Assembly (NCBI RefSeq): GCF_009363715.1
Contig: NZ_CP045408.1
Location: 1 to 51,098 of the forward strand
Length of the DNA stretch: 51,098 nucleotides
From: Roseovarius sp. THAF9
Lineage (GTDB): Bacteria; Pseudomonadota; Alphaproteobacteria; Rhodobacterales; Rhodobacteraceae
Direction: 5' to 3'
Both the position numbers and the translations under genes were made by a program. This document shows, one piece after another, positions 34,025 through 42,120 of the stretch (positions are counted from its first letter, which is position 1; every line of letters begins with the position of its first letter). Below the pieces are notes generated by a model. It did no database searches and was not told the origin of the DNA. It saw nothing but the letters and a program-made list of their open reading frames with translations.

Positions 34025-34366
34025 ATGAAACTGATAGCGGCAAACGTGATGCGCAGCCTGCCAGCGGCGGCATACCTGGTTGGCGCAGCAGCAGCCCATG
34101 CGCAGGAAGGCTCGGCTGACGATTGCGAGCTTGTGAGCGCGGCCATGTCGCAGATGGTGCAGGCGAACATCGCCAACATCGAAGTGACCGGCAACATGCT
34201 GCAAAACCAGGCCGCCATGCTGGCGCATCTGGCGACGAGCGGCGATGGCGACGCCTTGGCGGCGGCGGCGGCCGTGACCGAGAACCTGGGCCAGCTTCAG
34301 GTGCCCAACGGCCCGGCCATTACGGATGGAATGGCCGCGCTGCGGCGCATGTGCCCGGAGCGGTGA
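34025..34366 (+). CDS. Secreted helical protein
   Basis: A 113-residue exported protein with AAAGGAG before ATG 34025 and signal peptide ending AAAHA|QEG near residue 24. The mature part is Ala/Met/Asn-rich and helical (MSQMVQANIANIEVTGNML...) with two Cys (DDCELV and MCPER). 22 bp after vapC, so possibly co-transcribed. A repeat element starts at its stop codon. No family recognised. Confidence 0.62.
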   Translation: MKLIAANVMRSLPAAAYLVGAAAAHAQEGSADDCELVSAAMSQMVQANIANIEVTGNMLQNQAAMLAHLATSGDGDALAAAAAVTENLGQLQVPNGPAITDGMAALRRMCPER

Positions 34367-34427
34367 GGGGGCTGTCTGCCCCCGCGCCTGGCGGCGCTCC
34401 CCCGAGGATATTTCAGGGAAGATGAAA
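34366..34427. repeat. Short intergenic repeat, copy 4 of 5
   Basis: Same family as at 3772 and almost identical to it; begins at the stop codon of the preceding gene and may serve as its terminator. Confidence 0.78.
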
Positions 34428-34471
34428 TGCAGAAAGGCCAAGCCCCGGAGGGCCTGGCCGTTGCAGCCGCC

Positions 34472-34633
34472 CTACTCGGGGCGGCGCTTGAGGGTGATCC
34501 CGACCTTCAGGAAGCCGAGGTTGATCGAGATCGTAAGGCTGAGGTCGATTGCGCGCAGCAGCTTGCGGATGGCTCGGAGCCGGCGAGCGGCGATGCGACG
34601 AAGTTTGATGGAACGCTTGCGAATGAATTTCAT
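34472..34633 (-). CDS. Small, very basic hypothetical protein
   Basis: A 53-residue protein starting MKFIRKRSIKLRRIAARRLR, rich in Arg and Lys for its first half and hydrophobic after (SLTISINLGFLKVGITL). AGGAG lies 8 bases before the ATG. Could be a nucleic-acid binder or membrane peptide. No family recognised, and being short it may be spurious. Confidence 0.42.
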   Translation of the reverse strand: MKFIRKRSIKLRRIAARRLRAIRKLLRAIDLSLTISINLGFLKVGITLKRRPE

Positions 34634-34913
34634 GGTCTGTCTCCTGATTGAAAAAACGAGGCTCGGTGACACGGCGGGAAAGGCGGGCCGTCAACACGCG
34701 CGCAGCGCCCCGAAGGGCTTGGTGTTGACGGCTCGCCGCGCCGTGTAGAGTGGCCGCTGTTTTTCAAGGAGGCAGACCCTGCACCTTCGCAGGGGTCCAG
34801 TGTCGCATTGCCGCTTGTCGGCGGTTCGGAGCTGAAGGCTGTGAAGCGCGATCGGCCGCCCTCTCGATGGGGGCGGCCGATTGGTCGGGGCGCAGCGCCG
34901 CGCCCGAAGGGCA
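34634..34913. other. Intergenic region with a TTGACG-containing inverted repeat
   Basis: No convincing gene. CCGTCAACAC (34688-34697) and GTGTTGACGG (34722-34731) form a perfect 10-bp inverted repeat; each arm gives a TTGACG -35-like box facing outward. The plus copy is followed by TAGAGT at a short spacing. It may be a divergent promoter for 34633 (minus) and an unknown plus transcript. Confidence 0.4.
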
Positions 34914-34933
34914 GGCGGGCCGTGAGGCCCGCC
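34914..34933 (-). terminator. Terminator hairpin after ssb
   Basis: GGCGGGCC and GGCCCGCC with a GTGA loop, 8 bp beyond the ssb stop. Confidence 0.6.
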
Positions 34934-34940
34934 CGGGCGG

Positions 34941-35291
34941 TCAGCCCGCCTGTTGCCGCTCCATCTGCTTGCGGATCATGTGGGCCAGGTTGGCGAAGTT
35001 GTCGCAGGCCAGTTTCACGCCGTGGCGGGTTTCGCCGCTATTGGTCTCGTAGCTCTCGGAGCGGATGGTGCCGGTCGCGCGAACCAGGTCGCCTTTGACG
35101 GTGTTTTCCTTGACCCATTTGATGACGTTCTCGTTGAAGATACTCACGTCGTTCCAGAAGGGTTTCGACTGAAAGTCGCCGTGATTGTCCTTGCGGCCAT
35201 ACTCGGCGGCGATGGAAACCCAGAGGACGCCGTTGCCTTCCTTGATCTGACCGACCCGACCGATGATTTCAAACTCAGCGAAGGTATTCAT
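34941..35291 (-). CDS. ssb: Single-stranded DNA-binding protein
   Basis: A 116-residue OB-fold SSB: MNTFAEFEIIGRVGQIKEGNG, then VSIAAEYGRKDNHGDFQSKPFWNDV and the VKENTVKGDLVRATG block. It lacks the acidic C-terminal tip of chromosomal SSB, as plasmid forms often do. AAGGAG lies before the ATG at 35291. Plasmid SSBs coat the entering strand in the recipient and damp the SOS response. A decayed inverted copy lies at 35486. Confidence 0.9.
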   Translation of the reverse strand: MNTFAEFEIIGRVGQIKEGNGVLWVSIAAEYGRKDNHGDFQSKPFWNDVSIFNENVIKWVKENTVKGDLVRATGTIRSESYETNSGETRHGVKLACDNFANLAHMIRKQMERQQAG

Positions 35292-35485
35292 TTTTTGTCT
35301 CCTTGGTATCTTAGTGTTTCGATGAAAAACGGTCATGCTGGTCCTCGATGCGATCAAGCCAAAAATCGGAGGGTCCGCAAAGCGGAAACCGATTTTTTGA
35401 TTGAATGGCGGGGCGTTAGCCCCGGACGGTCGCTAAGAGAGGAACAAGCAATGTTCCGTTTGAGAAACCCGGACCAAGGAGACGG

Positions 35486-35693
35486 GTGAATACCTGGGTT
35501 GCACGAATTTCAGTGTCGGTTCCAGATCAAGGAAGGCAGCGGCGTGTGGATCTCGACAGGGGCTCGATTCATACTGCAAGGACAATCACGGCGACGGTCG
35601 AAACCTGGGGCGACGGATGCTCATCTGCGCAGCGGCAAATGGGTCAAGGGAAACCCGATGGCGGCCTAGCGACAACCGGCACAGGAACAGAAG
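35486..35693 (+). pseudogene. Decayed inverted copy of ssb
   Basis: The plus strand here aligns with the ssb coding strand: a ccaaggagac ribosome site, GTGAATACC in place of ATGAATACC, then GATCAAGGAAGGCA, GCAAGGACAATCACGGCGAC, TCGAAACC, CAAATGGGTCAAGG and ACCGGCAC in the same order and spacing. Small gains and losses shift the frame and stops interrupt it, so it is no longer coding. It faces away from the intact ssb. Confidence 0.72.
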
Positions 35694-35706
35694 AGGGCAG
35701 AGCGGC

Positions 35707-36168
35707 TTGCGAAACTGGCTGCGAGAAACTGGATCGAGACGCGGACAACATGCGCGACGCAGGCGCTTGTTTGGAGTTGCGGCAACAGGTGCGATGATCG
35801 TCGCGGCCTTGCTGTCGATCGACACCGGGACGGCGGCAGAGCCGATCAATCCGGCTTCAGTCTATGTGATCGACGGCGACACGATTGACCTGGGCGGTGA
35901 GCGGTTCCGGCTGGTCGGTCTCGACACGCCGGAAACCTACGATCCGCAATGTGCATATGAAAAGGCGCTTGGTGACGAGGCGACGAGGCGCTTGCGCGAG
36001 CTGATCGGCTCGGGCGAGTTGGTGGAACTGATCGTGTTGCCGGGCCGCGACCGAAATGACCGAGGGCTAGCGCGGCTTTACATCGGTCGTGCGGACGTGG
36101 CCGGTATCCTGATCGGGGAAGGGCTGGCGCGGGAATACAATGGGGGCAGGCGGCAGGGTTGGTGCTGA
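35707..36168 (+). CDS. Staphylococcal-nuclease-like (thermonuclease) protein, exported
   Basis: A 153-residue protein with the SNase core VYVIDGDTIDLGGERFRLVGLDTPETYDP and NDRGLARLYIG, including the conserved Asp, Arg and Glu of the family. The N-terminus RRRRLFGVAATGAMIVAALL looks like a Tat-type signal peptide. The TTG start at 35707 keeps that signal and excludes the ssb-derived sequence upstream; ATG 35794 is the shorter alternative. It would cut DNA or RNA in the periplasm. Convergent with the next gene. Confidence 0.78.
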   Translation: MRNWLRETGSRRGQHARRRRLFGVAATGAMIVAALLSIDTGTAAEPINPASVYVIDGDTIDLGGERFRLVGLDTPETYDPQCAYEKALGDEATRRLRELIGSGELVELIVLPGRDRNDRGLARLYIGRADVAGILIGEGLAREYNGGRRQGWC

Positions 36169-36209
36169 CGGCCAAGCCGCGCAGCGGCCCCTGCGCGGGT
36201 AGCGCAAGG

Positions 36210-36242
36210 CCGGTGCGTCGGGGCGCAGTCCCGGCGCACCGG
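36210..36242. terminator. Hairpin between convergent genes
   Basis: CCGGTGCG (36210-36217) and CGCACCGG (36235-36242) form a perfect 8-bp stem between the nuclease stop and the stop of the minus-strand gene at 36246. Confidence 0.5.
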
Positions 36243-36245
36243 GCA

Positions 36246-36608
36246 TCACCCTCGGCGCGGTCCCTTTCGGAACCAGCCCATGACGATAATCGTGATGCCG
36301 ATGGCGAGCAGGTAGAGAACGGCAATCATCCAGATCAGCATGAACGCCTCGCCAAGCTGCCGGGTGAATGTCCGATCCGCGCCGAACAGGAAATGCTCGG
36401 ACCCGCTCATGGCCCATCCCATGACGATGCCGAATCCGAGGGCAGGCAGGAACACAGTCAGGAAGGCCAGCATATAGCGGTTGATCGTCGGTCGCCCGCC
36501 ACGCCAGCAGGCCCGGACGACACGGCCCGGACAAAAGACGATCTCGGCCATGCGATACTGAACCAGATCGAGCCTATCCTTGAAGGTGGTTTCGTCGTCG
36601 TCGTGCAT
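36246..36608 (-). CDS. Inner-membrane hypothetical protein
   Basis: A 120-residue protein with two clear membrane segments (MLAFLTVFLPALGFGIVMGW near residue 46 and FMLIWMIAVLYLLAIGITII near residue 88), a basic end (FRKGPRRG) and an acidic N-terminus. AGGA stands 7 bases before the ATG. Could be an entry-exclusion or surface-modifying protein by its place in the leading region, but nothing in the sequence proves it. Confidence 0.65.
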   Translation of the reverse strand: MHDDDETTFKDRLDLVQYRMAEIVFCPGRVVRACWRGGRPTINRYMLAFLTVFLPALGFGIVMGWAMSGSEHFLFGADRTFTRQLGEAFMLIWMIAVLYLLAIGITIIVMGWFRKGPRRG

Positions 36609-36633
36609 GATCGTCCTGAATGTCGGTCCCTGG

Positions 36634-36661
36634 AAAAAAGAGGCCCCGCGCGAGCGGGGCC
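36634..36661 (-). terminator. Intrinsic terminator
   Basis: On the minus strand GGCCCCGC, loop, GCGGGGCC is followed by TCTTTTTT. It ends transcription from the gene at 36712..36951. Confidence 0.88.
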
Positions 36662-36711
36662 AGTGTTATCCTCACCACAAGGATATTCTCAAAAAGCTGG
36701 CCTGCCCGGCG

Positions 36712-36951
36712 TCAAAGATGCGCGCGGCGGCTCCGAATTTCGTTCGACAGATTGGCGGCTTGTGCGAAGCACCCGAAGGCGATGGCTGTGCCGATCCAGT
36801 AAATCAGATTGGGGACGTTGACCCCCGCGAAGAACGCGATGCAAGCGGCGATCACGATAGCCGCGCCAGCAGCTCCGATAAAGAACCAGTTCCACATCTT
36901 GCCGATCAGTTCGGCAATGATTTCTTCAGCGTGAGCGCGGCGATCAAACAT
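36712..36951 (-). CDS. Small membrane protein
   Basis: A 79-residue protein with two hydrophobic segments (WFFIGAAGAAIVIAACIAFF and LIYWIGTAIAFGCFAQA) and charged ends. GGAG lies before ATG 36951 and a strong terminator follows, so it is a genuine unit. No family recognised. Confidence 0.66.
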   Translation of the reverse strand: MFDRRAHAEEIIAELIGKMWNWFFIGAAGAAIVIAACIAFFAGVNVPNLIYWIGTAIAFGCFAQAANLSNEIRSRRAHL

Positions 36952-37017
36952 CTAAGTTCTCCTTTAGTTCCAGTCGTAGCACAGTCGATCAGTTCTCGCC
37001 AGCGCCATGAATATCCC

Positions 37018-37281
37018 TCAGAACAAAGCCAGTTGCTCGGGCTGAGGCCGAATGCCGACGCGCCCGCGTGGATCAATGATCCATCCGTCGCCGTCGCGCA
37101 GGATGCTGGCGTCAGGTCCGTGCTGGTCGATGAAGACGCGATCCGCCTCCACCTTGCGACTGTGATGAAAGTCGCTCGCCATGTGGCCGCTCGGGCGACG
37201 GCACCAGACGCCGGGCGCTCTGCCGCAATCGGGGCAGCGCACGGCAAGGACCGGATGACGGTGGGCGGTGAAATCAGGCAT
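37018..37281 (-). CDS. Small zinc-finger protein
   Basis: An 87-residue protein with CPDCGRAPGVWCRRPSG followed by HHSRKVE, a Cys3-His zinc finger like those of phage and plasmid DNA-binding proteins of the CxxCGAPPGxxC type. It overlaps the end of the gene before it by 8 bp, so the two are co-translated. Likely binds nucleic acid; specific role unknown. Confidence 0.72.
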   Translation of the reverse strand: MPDFTAHRHPVLAVRCPDCGRAPGVWCRRPSGHMASDFHHSRKVEADRVFIDQHGPDASILRDGDGWIIDPRGRVGIRPQPEQLALF

Positions 37282-37906
37282 GGGCGTTCTCCAATTCTCC
37301 GAGGCGAAGGAATAGCTGCGAGGCCAACACGCGATTCTGGGCGGCGCGGTCGCGATCCTTGTTCTTCGATGCCGCCAGTTGAAGATGGTGATAGGCTGCG
37401 TGACGTTCCGCCAGCGGGTGACGGTCAGGATCGGCGGCAATCTCCCGCGCCTTGAGGATCGTCACGAACAGGTCAGATGAAGCGAACAGGTTCGCGATCC
37501 TCGCGCCCGAGGCGTCGGTGCGCGACAGCGGGAAAGGCGGGCTTTTCAAGTCGATCCTGCCTTGGCTGTAGCTGTGCAGGACGCTCAACAGATAAGACGG
37601 GTCGGCGGGGTATGGGGCGCAGTCCCATGCCCGCCGCACAGCGCGGCGCTCATCTTCGGGCAGGGCGTCGATCTGGCGGCGGGCTTCATGCCACTTCTCT
37701 GCCCGAGCGCGACGGTCCCTGATTTCCTGTTCGGACCATGCCAGTGCGCGGTCTGCCATAACACGGTCCTCGCTCGGCTGTGCCTCGGCAATCTGATCGG
37801 CCAGCAACGGAAGGGCCTCGCGCTCAAGGCGCTGTTTCCGGCGCAGTGCGGCCCGCTTGCGGGGCGTGTCGGTGAACGGGTGTCGGGGTGAACGCTTGAA
37901 TCTCAT
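37274..37906 (-). CDS. Hypothetical helical protein
   Basis: A 210-residue soluble protein, very rich in Arg, Ala and Glu and apparently all helical (RKRAALRRKQRLEREALPLLADQ..., SASKNKDRDRAAQNRVLASQLF near the end). GGAGG stands 5 bases before ATG 37906; the ATG at 37918 is disfavoured. Encoded just after the ParB-like gene and overlapping the zinc-finger gene. No family recognised. Confidence 0.68.
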   Translation of the reverse strand: MRFKRSPRHPFTDTPRKRAALRRKQRLEREALPLLADQIAEAQPSEDRVMADRALAWSEQEIRDRRARAEKWHEARRQIDALPEDERRAVRRAWDCAPYPADPSYLLSVLHSYSQGRIDLKSPPFPLSRTDASGARIANLFASSDLFVTILKAREIAADPDRHPLAERHAAYHHLQLAASKNKDRDRAAQNRVLASQLFLRLGELENAHA

Positions 37907-37922
37907 GGGAACCTCCATCGGT

Positions 37923-37946
37923 GGGCGGGGCGCTGCCGCCCCGCCC
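37923..37946 (-). terminator. Terminator hairpin after the ParB-like gene
   Basis: GGGCGGGG and CCCCGCCC form a stem 7 bp past the stop on the minus strand; no T-run. It also lies just upstream of the next gene start, so read-through is possible. Confidence 0.5.
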
Positions 37947-37952
37947 TCGATC

Positions 37953-39779
37953 TCACTTCATGCCTTCGGGCAGCCATGCCCCGATCTTCGCGGCCTGCTC
38001 GTCGGTGACGCCAAGGGCGCTGCGCAGATCGTGGTCGCCACGGAACAGGGCTTCCAGCTTGTCGGCCTTCTCGCCCTTTTTCAGCTTGGCGAAGGTCGTG
38101 GCGGTCGGGTGATCGTCGGACAGGTCCAGCAGATCGCGCCACAGATCGTTGAGGTAGGGGCCTCCGACGCGAGAAAAGAAGTTCGCCGCATTGGGGGTCC
38201 AGACTTCGCGGATATTCGGCTGCGTCTCCTTGTCGATCATCGCGGACAGCTTCTCGTCGCCGCCCCGATATTGAGCGGCAAGGAACCGGACCAGTTCACC
38301 GCGCACATGCTCCGGGCCTTTCTTGCGAAACGCGCGGAAGGATGCGCCAAGGTCTTTCGCATCCCACATATCGCGCGGCGGGTTGCTGGTCAGGCGCTCG
38401 TCAAGGGCATAGCCCTCGGCCTCGGTCGAAGGCCAGTTCGGAACCTCGGTCGTGGCGATGCCAAGCGGATCGTTCCAGCGCAGGGCGTGGCTCAACTGGT
38501 AGGCCAGAAGGTCAATCAGCAGATCGGGATCGCGCAACACCGCATGTTGCCGTGCGCCCTGTGCGACACGGGACAGGTCGTCGCGCAGCTTCTGGCTGAT
38601 GGGGGATTTCGGCTCGGCCTCGGCGCTCGAATGGCTGGACTTGCGCAGGAACCCGGCCTCGATGGCGGCGGCCCGGTCCTCACGCCTCACCAGCCCCTCG
38701 GCGGTCTGAACCTCGCCGCTCTGGTTGACGTAGACAAGGACGCCCGAAACGGCCTTCTGCTCGGCGCTGAATGCACCATCCAACACGGCTTGCAGCGCCG
38801 CCAGTTCGGCCTCGCCCTCGGCGTCCAGAACCTCACCTTCGGCCAATTCCGCCAGTTCGTCGTAACGCTCTGACTGCTCTTCGGTGAGCGTCCCTTCATC
38901 CCGATAGATGCGGTCCAGCTTCCGTTCCTCGATCTCGTAATAACCAAGATAGGTGGTGTCCATCGCCTCGGCCCATTTCCAACCGTCGCCGGTCATGGCC
39001 TCGGCGGTGGCGTTCAGCTTCGCCTTGAACAGTTCGTCCAGCAGGGCAACATCATCGAAATAGGTCTGGTCTGCGAAAAGGTCGCCAGTGACGCGCCCGC
39101 CCTCGGCCTCGTAAGCCTCAAGGCCAACAAACTTCACGCGCCGATCCGTGCTGCGCACCGAGTCCGGTTTGAGCATCTGCTTGATCTGGTGATCGCTGTA
39201 GCCCTCGCCCCGCACCTTTTCCAGCACGGCCAGCGTGTTCGCCTCGTCCTCGCTGACGGTGAAGGCGGCGGCGTTCGACAGGGTGATTTCCCCGGCCTTC
39301 AAGGCGTCCAGAACCGACACCGGCAGGCTTGCCAGCTTCAAGCGGCGATAGACGTGCTTTTCATTGACGCCGAACGCGATGGCGATGGAGGGAACCGGAA
39401 CGCCCCGCTCGGCCATGCTGCCATATTCGCGGATTTCATCGGCGGCATGGGGTTGTTCGCGGTGGTGGTTCTCGCTCGATGCCCAAATCTCGGCGGTCGC
39501 CTGATCGGGCGCGATCTTCACGGAAACCGTAGCGAAGCGCGGATCGTCTTGCAGCAAAGCCAGGGCGCGAAGCCTCCGGCCTCCGGCCACGATGCCAACC
39601 TTGCCGGTTTCATCGCGCAGCCCGGCGAGGTTCTGGATCAGGCCAAGCTGGCGGATATTCTCTGCCAGTGCCTCGATCCCCTCGGGGCTGAACACGGTGC
39701 GCGGGTTCAGGTCGGAAACATACAGATCATCGAAGGGAACCTGTTCGATGGGGGCGATGATCGTCTCTTGCTTTGTCAT
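37953..39779 (-). CDS. ParB/Srx-domain protein (ParB-like nuclease family)
   Basis: A 608-residue protein. The N-terminal ParB/sulfiredoxin domain has DLYVSDLNPRTVFSPEGIEALAENI and GIVAGGRRLRALALLQ, with ENHHREQPHAADE and a KorB-like helix-turn-helix around VPSIAIAFGVNEKHVYRRL (residues 135-160). The C-terminal 400 residues are long and acidic. No ParA gene adjoins it and no 16-bp parS palindrome was spotted, so it is more like the ParB-like proteins of conjugative leading regions than a partition protein. AAGGA lies 8 bases before ATG 39779. Confidence 0.82.
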   Translation of the reverse strand: MTKQETIIAPIEQVPFDDLYVSDLNPRTVFSPEGIEALAENIRQLGLIQNLAGLRDETGKVGIVAGGRRLRALALLQDDPRFATVSVKIAPDQATAEIWASSENHHREQPHAADEIREYGSMAERGVPVPSIAIAFGVNEKHVYRRLKLASLPVSVLDALKAGEITLSNAAAFTVSEDEANTLAVLEKVRGEGYSDHQIKQMLKPDSVRSTDRRVKFVGLEAYEAEGGRVTGDLFADQTYFDDVALLDELFKAKLNATAEAMTGDGWKWAEAMDTTYLGYYEIEERKLDRIYRDEGTLTEEQSERYDELAELAEGEVLDAEGEAELAALQAVLDGAFSAEQKAVSGVLVYVNQSGEVQTAEGLVRREDRAAAIEAGFLRKSSHSSAEAEPKSPISQKLRDDLSRVAQGARQHAVLRDPDLLIDLLAYQLSHALRWNDPLGIATTEVPNWPSTEAEGYALDERLTSNPPRDMWDAKDLGASFRAFRKKGPEHVRGELVRFLAAQYRGGDEKLSAMIDKETQPNIREVWTPNAANFFSRVGGPYLNDLWRDLLDLSDDHPTATTFAKLKKGEKADKLEALFRGDHDLRSALGVTDEQAAKIGAWLPEGMK

Positions 39780-39853
39780 GGGTCTTATCCTTGTCGTGTG
39801 GTGAGTTTTTGTGTTATCGGTGCCCCAGCCCTGACGGGCTGAGGCGAGGGGGC

Positions 39854-39964
39854 TTAGATGGCCCCGTGCTGGATCAGGAAGCGGCGTCCGATGCCAAAGT
39901 GATCGCCCTTCCTGAGAAGCGCCCAAGCCTCGGCAATGCGGCGCTTCATGGTTTCATTGCTCAT
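39854..39964 (-). CDS. Very small basic protein
   Basis: A 36-residue frame, MSNETMKRRIAEAWALLRKG and onward to an HGAI end. AAGGAAGG lies shortly before the ATG. It sits between DUF3768 and the ParB-like gene on the same strand, so it is probably in one operon with them. Short and amphipathic; function unknown. Confidence 0.55.
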   Translation of the reverse strand: MSNETMKRRIAEAWALLRKGDHFGIGRRFLIQHGAI

Positions 39965-40083
39965 TGATTTCACCTTCCTTTCCGTTGTGGTGAGGGGGTG
40001 GGAGAGGCGCTTGCCGCCCCTCCCTTGGGCCTGCTCGACAGGCCAGCCTCGGCGCGGGGCAGGGAGAGACCCCGCAACCGAAC

Positions 40084-40482
40084 TCAGTATTCCTCGGGCA
40101 GAAGGATGGTCAGCACGCGGCGGGTCTTAGTGGTGTCCGCGCAATCGTCGGAACCGAACTCATAGCCCGCGTCGTAGAGGTCGATTTTCCAGTAAAGCCG
40201 AACCTCGCGTTCGCCTTCGGCCACGGTGAAGATGCCGAAATCGTGGGTGCCGTAAGGGTCGTTGTCCTCGGTGAACTCGGAAAACTGCATGACCGCGACC
40301 ATGATCGCCACCTGTGCCTCGTGCGACAGTGCGGCCACGCCGCGCGTCATGACAATCTGGCCGGGAACGGTGAAGTCAGCGCCCCATGTGGTGCGGAACC
40401 GGTCGTTCTGTCTTGCGATAAGCGCGACCCGCGCTGCCTCGACAGCCGCCTCTGCGGTGTTTTCCGAATGAATATCAGCCAT
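40084..40482 (-). CDS. DUF3768 protein
   Basis: A 132-residue protein of the DUF3768 family: ARQNDRFRTTWGADFTVPGQ, then FTEDNDPYGTHDFG and WKIDLYDAGYEFGSDD. The family is frequent on alphaproteobacterial plasmids and has no assigned role. AAGGAGG at 6 bases before the ATG is provided by repeat R3. First gene of the operon that runs into the ParB-like gene. Confidence 0.82.
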   Translation of the reverse strand: MADIHSENTAEAAVEAARVALIARQNDRFRTTWGADFTVPGQIVMTRGVAALSHEAQVAIMVAVMQFSEFTEDNDPYGTHDFGIFTVAEGEREVRLYWKIDLYDAGYEFGSDDCADTTKTRRVLTILLPEEY

Positions 40483-40488
40483 GTCTGG

Positions 40489-40848
40489 CCTCCTTGTGGT
40501 GATGCCCTATCCGGTCTGGTGCCGAAAATTGGGGCGGGGTTTCTGGCGAGGACCGCGAAGCGTCCCTCTCCTGAAAGCCTGCCTCCCGGCGAGGGCAGGA
40601 GGGGGGCCCGCGCAAGCTCCATGACAAGGAAGGGGGGGAGGGGGATCACCCGGCCACGCAGCTCGGCCCCCGGCCGAGACCGTGGTTGGGGACACCCCCC
40701 CTGACGCCGCTCATGGGGCTTGCGTGGGGGAACCGGCGGTTCCCGATACGGACAGGGCGCGCTCGCGCGGCCTGGCCCAAGGATGCAGGGGGCGTTCGGC
40801 TTGCCCGAATCCCCCCTGCCAGTGTGATCCCCGCGCGAGCGCGGCGAT
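40489..40848 (-). repeat. Long hairpin-rich upstream repeat R3 (before DUF3768)
   Basis: Third copy of the R family, about 360 bp, differing from R1 in a small internal gap (GACCGCGAAGCGTCC) and in its last 25 bp. Same orientation and same junction with the next gene. The remaining 120 bp up to 40972 hold a weak GGCC/GGCC hairpin with an A-run and no gene. Confidence 0.85.
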
Positions 40849-40972
40849 CACAGATTATCGTCCAAGGCCCAAAAAAAGGCCAGCGCGAGGCTAGCCTAGT
40901 CTGCGGGGATTTCCGCACAGGAAGTTCAATTGAACGAGGCGTCGGGGCAAACTACGTGCCTCAGGACAGTCC

Positions 40973-42118
40973 TCAAGCAAGCATATCCTTCAACGCCGCC
41001 ACCACCAAATCTGCATGCTCGACTGTGATCTTGTTGGATGACAACCGCACTCCCTCTATATGTCCTCTGGGAAGCATATAAAGCGGGGTATGAGACCCCT
41101 TTATGCGCCAGGCAGCAATCCGGTGCTCTCTGAGGTTCCTCACCACCTCTTCGGCGGGAATCTTTTTATGACGAAACGAAAATATACCTCCACGGTTCCT
41201 ACCAGGATCGATCGGTATGACCCCTTCAAGAGCGGAAACGCCTTCGCGAATTCGGAAAATGCCATCGTTTAGCCGATCCCCGCCATGCAGAGCCTCCTCG
41301 ATGGCCCGTGACAAGCCGATGATGGCCCCGCAATTACGCTCCCCCATTTCGAGGAAGCGCGCATTTCCCATGTCTTTTTCGATCCGGCCATCGGCTTTGA
41401 TATCAGAAAGGTGAAGATCGACAAATCCGGGAGACATCCTGGCTCTCAGCTGTGCTGAGACAAAGGCAAACCCGGTGCCCCGGGGGCCGCACAGGAATTT
41501 ACGCCCGGCACCAGTGAGCACATCGCAACCGGTTGCGTGGACATCAATCTGAACCTGACCAACAGCCTGGCAGGCATCCACGATGTAGACAGCTTGGTAT
41601 CCCGAGAGGATTTCACCGATGGTCGCAACAGGATTTATGATGCCACAGCAAGATGGAACATGCACGACGGACACGAGCCCAACGTCATTTCCCATGTTTG
41701 ATTGCAGCCATTCTAGGTCGATTTCACCTTTATCAGTACAGGGTATCGTGATCAGTTCGAGTCCTTCCCGTTCCGAGAGATCCTTCAGATACTGAAGGTT
41801 CCCAGCGTATTCGTATTCGGTTGTAAGGATGCGGCGCGCGCCTTTAAACGAAAGTCGGCTCACGACTTCCGTCCACGCCCGGGTAGCGTTGTCGAAGATC
41901 GCGATGTCAGCCGCAACGCACCCTAAGAGGGTGCCAAGATTTTCGTAGACGCGCTCGTCAAGCTCGACGTGATGATCGAGCTCAGTGTCATAGGCCCCGA
42001 CCTGCTGCTCGATTTTCAGGTATGTCGTAGTTGCGGCCAGAACCTCATCAGAAACGGGCCCCGATCCGGCCATGTTCAGATATGCGGTTGGAACGCGCGG
42101 TGAGGTGAGTGCCGTCAT
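40973..42118 (-). CDS. Class V aminotransferase-fold PLP enzyme
   Basis: A 381-residue PLP enzyme of the class V/cysteine-desulfurase fold, similar in build to isopenicillin-N epimerase-like proteins. VVHVPSCCGIINP and YIVDACQAVGQVQID carry the PLP-binding Asp and Gln; the Schiff-base Lys is in GAGRKFLCGPRGTGF (near residue 215). Start MTALTSPRVPT at 42118 lies 2 bp after the PRODH stop. It lacks an obvious desulfurase Cys loop, so epimerase, lyase or aminotransferase action is possible. Last gene of the azlC operon. Confidence 0.82.
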   Translation of the reverse strand: MTALTSPRVPTAYLNMAGSGPVSDEVLAATTTYLKIEQQVGAYDTELDHHVELDERVYENLGTLLGCVAADIAIFDNATRAWTEVVSRLSFKGARRILTTEYEYAGNLQYLKDLSEREGLELITIPCTDKGEIDLEWLQSNMGNDVGLVSVVHVPSCCGIINPVATIGEILSGYQAVYIVDACQAVGQVQIDVHATGCDVLTGAGRKFLCGPRGTGFAFVSAQLRARMSPGFVDLHLSDIKADGRIEKDMGNARFLEMGERNCGAIIGLSRAIEEALHGGDRLNDGIFRIREGVSALEGVIPIDPGRNRGGIFSFRHKKIPAEEVVRNLREHRIAAWRIKGSHTPLYMLPRGHIEGVRLSSNKITVEHADLVVAALKDMLA

Positions 42119-42120
42119 CT

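Noticed and set aside
37857..38873. A 338-codon plus-strand frame
   Set aside because: Antisense to the ParB-like gene; no ribosome site or recognisable domain.
37953..39779. Classical parABS partition locus
   Set aside because: No adjacent parA and no 16-bp parS-type palindrome was seen around this ParB-like gene.
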